NCBI GenBank assembly: GCA_016650185.1
Contig: JAENWE010000057.1
Span: forward strand, 1 to 11,407
Source: Vicinamibacteria bacterium
GTDB taxonomy: Bacteria; Acidobacteriota; Vicinamibacteria; Fen-336; JAGNNV01
Direction of reading: 5' to 3'
Length of the DNA: 11,407 nucleotides
Shown here: positions 6,824 to 11,407 of the stretch, piece by piece
Layout: each line of letters opens with the position of its first letter
Numbering within the stretch: the stretch's first letter is position 1
Notes under the pieces: generated by a model
What the model was told of the DNA's origin: nothing
The model's input: only the letters and a program-made list of their open reading frames with translations
Database searches by the model: none
Made by a program: the position numbers and the translations under genes

Positions 6824-8473
6824 TCACCGGCGCGCGCGCGAGAGAGGCAGGCGGTAGACCCCGTCGTCTCCGCTCTCATGCACCAGGGTCAAGCGATCGA
6901 GGAAGGCTGGATCGTCGAACCGGCCGAGGAGAGGGCGCTCGCCGGGCCGGTACAGGCCCCGGTGAACCACCACGTGGGTGACCCCCAGGCTCTCGAGGTT
7001 TGCGAGGCTCTCGTCGCTCGGGAAGTCCTCGAGGAGCCGGAAGAGAGCCTCGCTCTTCTGCGGCACGAGGCCGCTATATCCATGGATGGTCGGCCAGCCG
7101 TGAGCGGCGGCGTGGAGCATGTACTCGGAGTTCAGTTGAGACGAGCGCGCGGCGCGCTCGGATCCGGTGGTCGGGACCTCGGCGACCACCACCGGCCCAG
7201 ATTCGGACGCGAGCCAGCGATCGGCTTCGGGCACGTCGACGCGATACTCGACCGCCCGCACATCGATCGCGAACTCGAGCAGAGCCGCGACAACCAGGGC
7301 CCGTCGGATGGCCGGCGATCGGATACGGTCGAGACCGGCGGCCGCGAGGATGGCGAGGCCCAGGGTGGCTATGACGAAGAAGCGGGAGGGCACGCGCACC
7401 ATGTCGAGGGTGGGGAGGACTGCGTAGAGCCAGCCGTAGAACGGCAACGTGGTCCCCAGCGAAAGGACAAGACCGGCGCCGAGCCACGCCCATCCCGGAG
7501 AGGCGTCGATGAATCGATCACGGTCGGCGGCGGGCCATCGCCGAAGCGCGTATAGGGAGAGTCCAACAGTGACGAAGCCGGGGAAGAGATAGGTGCGAGG
7601 CGCGTCGTGGGCTCCGCTCAGGCCGGAGAGGGCGGCGGTGAGAGCTTCATGAAGCAGCGACGGCGATGCCAGGAAGCTCGCCAGATTGGGGTCCCAGTCT
7701 GCCACCGCGCCGAGCGTACGCACGAGACCCTGCTCGTTCCGCACCGCGAGATAAGGGACCGCGAGCACGGTGAGCGCCGCGCCTGCGGCGAGGCCTGGAA
7801 GGCCGAGGTCGCGGACGATGCGCGCCGGGAGCGCCCGATCGCGCGTGGCGCGCAGGAGGAGCCAGGCGGCCCCCGCGAAGGCGGTGAAGAGGCCCATGTG
7901 CAGGCTCGCCGCGCACTGCCAGGTGAAAACCAGAATGGCGAGATGGAGGGAGCGCGGGCGGCCCCGGCTGCGGTAGTCCTCGAGAAAGGCGAAGGTCCAG
8001 GGCAGCCCCGGGGTCATGAAGAGGAACACCTGGGCGCTGCGGGCGAACCGTGGCGGGCCGAAGGCAAACACCAGGCCGGCCAGCAGCGCCCCCCCGGTCG
8101 AGGCTCCGAGCCGCCGCGCAAGAGCGTAGGCGCCGAGCGCGGACAGCCAGGTTGCCGCGAGGAGCGCTACGTTCAAGGCCAGGACGGGGTTCTTCGAGGC
8201 GGCAAGCACGGGTGCGGTGAGTGGGGCCAGGCCGAGGAGGTTCTCGGAGAAGGCGAGGGCGTGATGCGCCGGGTAGAAGATAGGAGCCTCGAACACTGTG
8301 AGCGGATGGGTGGTCAGGGCCCGCAGATGCCATTCCAGGGTCCAGAGGAAGAGACGCGTGTCGGAGGAGAGCGGCACCAGCCGGTGAGCGGGGTCGATAA
8401 GGATGGGCAGGGCAAAGAGCAACGTCAAAGCGCCGAAGAACAGCGTGACCTGGCCCTGGGTGGTCAGCCTCAT
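6824..8473 (-). CDS. Multi-pass membrane protein of GT-C type, putative glycosyltransferase
   Basis: This 549-residue protein has a transmembrane segment at about 9-26, an outer loop with SSDTRLFLW (36-44, D38) and FEAPIFYPAHHALAFSE (61-77), then many hydrophobic segments to about 400 and a soluble C-terminal domain (about 410-549, with GVTHVVVHRGLY). The loop pattern and MVRVPSRFF (358-366) recur in large bacterial membrane proteins usually annotated as hypothetical or GT-C glycosyltransferases. An acidic residue in the first outer loop is the expected catalytic site, and D38 fits. Donor and acceptor are unknown. The ATG at 8473 lies 16 bases after the sdhB stop, so it is probably read through from the sdh operon, an unexpected partner; its own Shine-Dalgarno is weak. 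An alternating CG run (6830-6840) lies at its 3' end. Confidence 0.7.
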   Translation of the reverse strand: MRLTTQGQVTLFFGALTLLFALPILIDPAHRLVPLSSDTRLFLWTLEWHLRALTTHPLTVFEAPIFYPAHHALAFSENLLGLAPLTAPVLAASKNPVLALNVALLAATWLSALGAYALARRLGASTGGALLAGLVFAFGPPRFARSAQVFLFMTPGLPWTFAFLEDYRSRGRPRSLHLAILVFTWQCAASLHMGLFTAFAGAAWLLLRATRDRALPARIVRDLGLPGLAAGAALTVLAVPYLAVRNEQGLVRTLGAVADWDPNLASFLASPSLLHEALTAALSGLSGAHDAPRTYLFPGFVTVGLSLYALRRWPAADRDRFIDASPGWAWLGAGLVLSLGTTLPFYGWLYAVLPTLDMVRVPSRFFVIATLGLAILAAAGLDRIRSPAIRRALVVAALLEFAIDVRAVEYRVDVPEADRWLASESGPVVVAEVPTTGSERAARSSQLNSEYMLHAAAHGWPTIHGYSGLVPQKSEALFRLLEDFPSDESLANLESLGVTHVVVHRGLYRPGERPLLGRFDDPAFLDRLTLVHESGDDGVYRLPLSRARR

Positions 8474-8489
8474 GAATAATCCGGGTCAG

Positions 8490-9263
8490 CTAGTCGCCGC
8501 CCCCCGCCGCGCGCTCTGGACGAGCGACGAGGCTGGACCTCAGGTAATCCCGGTTGAGCAGCGCGATGTTCTCGAGGGAGATCCCCTTTGGGCACGCGGC
8601 TTCGCACTCCCCGTGATTGGTGCAGGCGCCGAAGTCCTCCGCATCCATGGCCGCCACCATCTTTCTGACGCGCTCCATCCGCTCCGGCTGTCCCTGGGGC
8701 AGCAAGGCCAGGTGAGCCACTTTGGCGGAGGTGAAGAGCATGGCTGAGGCGTTGGGACAGGCGGCGACGCAAGCTCCGCAACCGATGCAGGCGGCCGCGT
8801 CGAAGGCGCGGTCGGCGCTCTCCTTGGGCACGGCGATGGCATTCCCGTCGGGCGCATTGCCGGTGGAGACCGAGACAAAACCGCCGGCCTGAATGATTCG
8901 GTCGAGCGCGCACCGGTCGACCGCGAGGTCCTTGATTACTGGGAAGGCCTTGGCCCGCCAGGGTTCGATGGTGATCGCGTCGCCGTCCTTGAACTGGCGC
9001 ATGTGAAGCTGGCAGGCGGTGGTGTTCTTCTGCGGGCCGTGAGGGCGGCCGTTGATCACCATGCTGCACGCGCCGCAAATGCCCTCGCGGCAGTCGTGGT
9101 CGAATGCGATGGGATCCTGACCCTTGCTCATGAGCTCCTCGTTGAGCACGTCGAGCATTTCGAGGAACGACATGTCCTTCGATACGTCGTTTGCGTCGTA
9201 GGTCACGAAGGCGCCTCGGGCAGCGCCGTTCTTCTGACGCCAGACTTTGAGCTTGAGCTTCAC
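8490..9263 (-). CDS. sdhB: Succinate dehydrogenase/fumarate reductase iron-sulfur subunit
   Basis: This 257-residue subunit carries electrons from SdhA flavin to the membrane quinone site. The [2Fe-2S] ferredoxin domain has C58, C63, C66 and C84 (DCREGICGAC ... TTAC). The C-terminal domain has C159, C162, C165 and C224 for [4Fe-4S], and C169, C214 and C220 for [3Fe-4S], all present. The start is a GTG at 9261-9263 overlapping the sdhA stop as GTGA, with GGAG six bases upstream. An upstream start at 9353 would add 30 Pro/Arg-rich residues read from inside sdhA and is rejected. The overlap implies coupled translation, giving equal amounts of the two subunits. A GT-C-type membrane protein gene follows after 16 bases. 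Whether the complex runs as succinate dehydrogenase or fumarate reductase cannot be read from sequence, but icd and mdh nearby favour the oxidative direction. Confidence 0.93.
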   Translation of the reverse strand: MKLKLKVWRQKNGAARGAFVTYDANDVSKDMSFLEMLDVLNEELMSKGQDPIAFDHDCREGICGACSMVINGRPHGPQKNTTACQLHMRQFKDGDAITIEPWRAKAFPVIKDLAVDRCALDRIIQAGGFVSVSTGNAPDGNAIAVPKESADRAFDAAACIGCGACVAACPNASAMLFTSAKVAHLALLPQGQPERMERVRKMVAAMDAEDFGACTNHGECEAACPKGISLENIALLNRDYLRSSLVARPERAAGGGD

Positions 9264-11170
9264 TTGTAGCTCCGGGTTTGAAGGTGGACGTACTCGAAAT
9301 CCAAGGGCTCGATGTGGCGCCTCGGGGGCTGGTCGTCGGCCACGTATTCCCAAGCGGCCACGTGGGCGAAATTCGCGTCGTCGCGCTTCGCCTCGCCCTC
9401 ATCCTGGAATTCCTCGCGGAAATGCCCGCCGCACGATTCGCGACGCTCAAGGGCGTCGCGGCACATCAGTTCCCCGAGCTCCAGGAAGTCGGCGACCCGG
9501 CCCGCCTTCTCGAGCGATTGGTTCATCTCCTCAGACGTTCCCAGCACGTACAGGTTCTGGTGGAACTCTTCCCGCAGCGCGGGTATCAGCTCGAGAGCCT
9601 TCTTGAGTCCGGCCTCGGTGCGGGCCATGCCGCAGTACTCCCACATGATCTTGCCCAGTTCCTTGTGGAACGAATCGACGGTCCGCTTGCCGTTCACGTC
9701 CAGGAGTTGCTGGTACCGGGCGGCCACCGCCGCTTCGGCCTCTTTGAACTCGGGGCGGTCGGTCGCGACCGGGACGGGCCTGGCGGTCGCGAGGTAGTGG
9801 CCGATGGTGCACGGGAGGATGAAGTAACCGTCAGCCAGTCCCTGCATCAGAGCGGAGGCGCCCAGGCGATTGGCGCCATGGTCGGAGAAGTTCGCCTCGC
9901 CCATGACATGAAGGCCCGGGATCGTGCTCTGTAGGTTGTAGTCGACCCACAGCCCACCCATCGTGTAGTGGATGGCCGGATAAATCCGCATGGGAACCTG
10001 GTAGGGATTCTCGCCGGTGATGCGCTCGTACATCTCGAAAAGGTTCCCGTACTTCTCCGCGACCTTCGCCTCGGAGAGACGCTTGATGGCGTCCGAGAAG
10101 TCGAGGTACACGCCGAAGCCGGTCTCGCCCACCCCATGGCCTTCGTCGCAGACCTGTTTGGCTGCGCGCGAAGCGATATCTCGGGGGGCGAGGTTTCCGA
10201 AGGTCGGATACTTCCGTTCGAGATAATAGTCGCGTTCCGCCTCGGGGATCTGATCGGGCGAACGCTTGTCACCCTTCTTGAGGGGCACCCAGACCCGGCC
10301 GTCATTCCGCAGCGATTCGGACATGAGAGTGAGCTTGCTCTGGTGATCGCCGCTCACCGGAATACAGGTGGGGTGTATCTGGGTGTAGCAGGGGTTCGCG
10401 AAGGCGGCCCCTTTCTTGTACGCCCGCCAGATGGCCGTGGTGTTGCAGCCTTTCGCGTTGGTCGAGAGGTAGAAGACGTTGCCGTAACCGCCGGTGGCGA
10501 GGACTACCGCGTCGGCTGACCACGATTCGATTCTGCCCGTGACCATGTCGCGGGTGACGATGCCGCGGGCCACGCCGTCGATAAGCACGAGCTCCAGCAT
10601 CTCGTGACGCGAGTACGCCTTCACCGTGCCGGCCGCGATCTGCCGTTCGAGCGCCTGGTAAGCGCCGATCAGAAGTTGTTGGCCGGTCTGGCCGCGCGCG
10701 TAGAAGGTGCGGGAGACCTGGGCGCCGCCGAACGACCGGTTCGAAAGGAGGCCGCCGTACTCGCGCGCGAAGGGCACTCCCTGGGCCACGCATTGGTCGA
10801 TGATCTTGACCGAGATCTCGGCGAGGCGATGCACGTTCGATTCGCGGGCTCGGAAGTCGCCTCCCTTGACCGTGTCGTAGAACAGTCGGAAGACGCTGTC
10901 GCCGTCGTTCTGATAGTTCTTGGCCGCATTGATCCCGCCCTGGGCGGCGATGGAGTGTGCGCGCCGCGGAGAATCCTGGTAGCAGAAAGACAAGACGTTG
11001 TAGCCGAGCTCCCCCATGCTGGCCGCCGCCGAAGCGCCGGCCAGGCCGGTGCCCACAATGATGACGGTGTGCTTGCGCTTGTTCGAGGGATTCACGAGCT
11101 TCATCTCGAAGCGGTGCGAGTCCCATTTCTTGTCGATGGGTCCAGACGGAGATTTGGAATCGAGCTTCAT
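9260..11170 (-). CDS. sdhA: Succinate dehydrogenase/fumarate reductase flavoprotein subunit, type B
   Basis: This 636-residue subunit oxidises succinate to fumarate on the inner face of the membrane. The FAD-binding GTGLAG is at 40-45. H72 in RRAHSIAAQGGI is the covalent FAD attachment residue. The dicarboxylate site has H266 (HPTCIP), R330 (LAPRDIASR, the proton-shuttle Arg), H401 (HYTMGG) and R435 (GANRLGASAL). The N-terminus (LDSKSPSGPIDKKW ... MKLVNPSNKRK) and the long NPCYTQIHPTCIP region match the Bacteroidetes/delta-proteobacterial class that works with a single two-haem cytochrome b. That anchor gene (sdhC) usually lies just upstream and is not seen before the right edge. The ATG at 11168-11170 fits the family start but has only a weak Shine-Dalgarno. 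A perfect duplicate of its first nine codons and leader lies 146 bases upstream. Confidence 0.95.
   Translation of the reverse strand: MKLDSKSPSGPIDKKWDSHRFEMKLVNPSNKRKHTVIIVGTGLAGASAAASMGELGYNVLSFCYQDSPRRAHSIAAQGGINAAKNYQNDGDSVFRLFYDTVKGGDFRARESNVHRLAEISVKIIDQCVAQGVPFAREYGGLLSNRSFGGAQVSRTFYARGQTGQQLLIGAYQALERQIAAGTVKAYSRHEMLELVLIDGVARGIVTRDMVTGRIESWSADAVVLATGGYGNVFYLSTNAKGCNTTAIWRAYKKGAAFANPCYTQIHPTCIPVSGDHQSKLTLMSESLRNDGRVWVPLKKGDKRSPDQIPEAERDYYLERKYPTFGNLAPRDIASRAAKQVCDEGHGVGETGFGVYLDFSDAIKRLSEAKVAEKYGNLFEMYERITGENPYQVPMRIYPAIHYTMGGLWVDYNLQSTIPGLHVMGEANFSDHGANRLGASALMQGLADGYFILPCTIGHYLATARPVPVATDRPEFKEAEAAVAARYQQLLDVNGKRTVDSFHKELGKIMWEYCGMARTEAGLKKALELIPALREEFHQNLYVLGTSEEMNQSLEKAGRVADFLELGELMCRDALERRESCGGHFREEFQDEGEAKRDDANFAHVAAWEYVADDQPPRRHIEPLDFEYVHLQTRSYK
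9270..9273 (-). promoter_or_regulatory. Ribosome binding site deciding the sdhB GTG start
   Basis: GGAG on the - strand sits six bases before the GTG at 9263, inside the last codons of sdhA. Together with the GTGA stop/start overlap it supports the GTG over the longer frame. Confidence 0.6.
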
Positions 11171-11261
11171 CGGACTGGACCCATCGTGAGTTGGGGGGCC
11201 GCAGACGAGAACGAGCGGATGTGCTCAGCCCCCCAAACCCCCGATCGCGCCGCCCGAGTGA
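11144..11261 (-). repeat. Tandem duplication, unit 1 (sdhA start and leader)
   Basis: These 118 bases recur without any difference at 11290-11407, a spacing of 146. The unit contains codons 1-9 of sdhA and the GC-rich leader hairpin. Bases 11262-11289 complete the 146-base period if the array is a simple tandem; the next unit would then run past the window. Exact identity means either a very recent event or an assembly artefact. Confidence 0.9.
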
Positions 11262-11316
11262 ATCGGTCGGCGCTCAACTCGGACCGTCGAGACGGAGATT
11301 TGGAATCGAGCTTCAT
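11167..11316 (-). pseudogene. Decoy duplicate of the sdhA start, out of frame
   Basis: The second repeat unit carries an sdhA ATG (11314-11316) and its first nine codons (MKLDSKSPS). It then runs into unrelated Arg/Ser-rich sequence for 40 codons and stops at TGA 11167-11169, overlapping the real sdhA ATG as ATGA. Because 146 is not a multiple of 3, it cannot extend sdhA. It is a by-product of the duplication. Translation from it could couple to sdhA, but nothing shows that this happens. Confidence 0.5.
11191..11236 (-). promoter_or_regulatory. GC-rich hairpin in the sdhA leader
   Basis: On the sdhA strand TTGGGGGGC pairs with GCCCCCCAA, a perfect 9-base stem around 28 bases; CCGC and GCGG inside the loop could pair further. 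The 3' arm ends 20 bases before the sdhA ATG. No U-run follows, so a role in mRNA stability or translation control is more likely than termination. Confidence 0.45.
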
Positions 11317-11407
11317 CGGACTGGACCCATCGTGAGTTGGGGGGCCGCAGACGAGAACGAGCGGATGTGCTCAGCCCCCCAAACCCCCGATCGCGCCGCC
11401 CGAGTGA
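11290..11407 (-). repeat. Tandem duplication, unit 2, cut by the window edge
   Basis: Identical to 11144-11261 over all 118 visible bases. The window ends on exactly the base where unit 1 passes into its 28-base remainder (11262-11289). The true length of this unit, and whether further units follow, cannot be seen. Confidence 0.9.
11337..11382 (-). promoter_or_regulatory. Second copy of the GC-rich leader hairpin
   Basis: The same 9-base stem and 28-base loop as at 11191-11236, inside the second repeat unit. If the duplication is real, a transcript starting further upstream would carry two such hairpins in series before sdhA. Confidence 0.4.

Noticed and set aside
6827..6842. Alternating CG run as a Z-DNA or regulatory element
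   Set aside because: It encodes the Arg/Ala-rich last codons of the membrane protein in a GC-rich genome, which explains it well enough.
6803..8479. Long + strand frames (6803-7555 and 7607-8479) opposite the GT-C-type gene
   Set aside because: The products are Gly/Glu/Arg-rich and low complexity without domains. The - strand reading has transmembrane segments and family motifs, so these are shadows.
11225..11407. Frame open from the right edge to TGA at 11225 on the - strand, as a possible sdhC end
   Set aside because: The 60 residues are Arg/Gly/Ser-rich with no transmembrane segment or haem histidine pattern, and cross the repeat. They do not look like a cytochrome b C-terminus.

Overview
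This GC-rich window is ordinary bacterial core metabolism with two membrane glycosyltransferase-like genes placed among the enzyme genes. The gene forms are a long SerA with ASB and ACT regulatory domains, an isocitrate dehydrogenase with the cyanobacterial-type insertion, a Thermus/Burkholderia-like malate dehydrogenase, and a Bacteroidetes/delta-proteobacteria-like 'type B' SdhA/SdhB pair. Together with the high GC, this suggests an environmental bacterium of a Gemmatimonadota/Eisenbacteria-like or other FCB-related lineage. The lineage is inferred from remembered family likeness only. There are no rRNA or tRNA genes, no CRISPR array, and no phage or transposase genes.

Layout. Positions 1-1772 (+) hold the end of a class V aminotransferase and then serA, a serine-synthesis pair. 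A large GT39/ArnT-like membrane protein (1780-3930, -) converges on serA with only 7 bases between stop codons. A 323-base divergent intergenic region (3931-4253) carries three small perfect palindromes and leads into icd (4254-5624, +) and mdh (5754-6737, +), two enzymes of the TCA cycle. Between icd and mdh is a possible 38-codon ORF with a near-perfect Shine-Dalgarno whose stop overlaps the mdh start (ATGA). On the - strand, converging on mdh, is a likely operon read from the right edge: sdhA (9260-11170), sdhB (8490-9263, GTGA overlap with sdhA) and a second multi-pass membrane protein of GT-C type (6824-8473).

How they work together. Icd makes 2-oxoglutarate and NADPH, SdhAB oxidises succinate to fumarate at the membrane, and Mdh oxidises malate to oxaloacetate. 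Three TCA steps are therefore encoded in two convergent units. The cytochrome b anchor (sdhC) expected upstream of sdhA is not visible and would lie past the right edge. SerA and the aminotransferase divert 3-phosphoglycerate to serine. The two membrane proteins probably act in cell-envelope glycan assembly and have no obvious metabolic link to their neighbours.

The least ordinary feature is at the right edge. A perfect tandem duplication (period 146 bases, 118 bases of the second unit visible) covers the sdhA translation start and its GC-rich leader hairpin. It produces a decoy sdhA start whose short frame ends by ATGA overlap on the real sdhA start. I see no convincing previously undescribed multi-gene system here. 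The candidates worth checking are small leader and translation-coupling elements.
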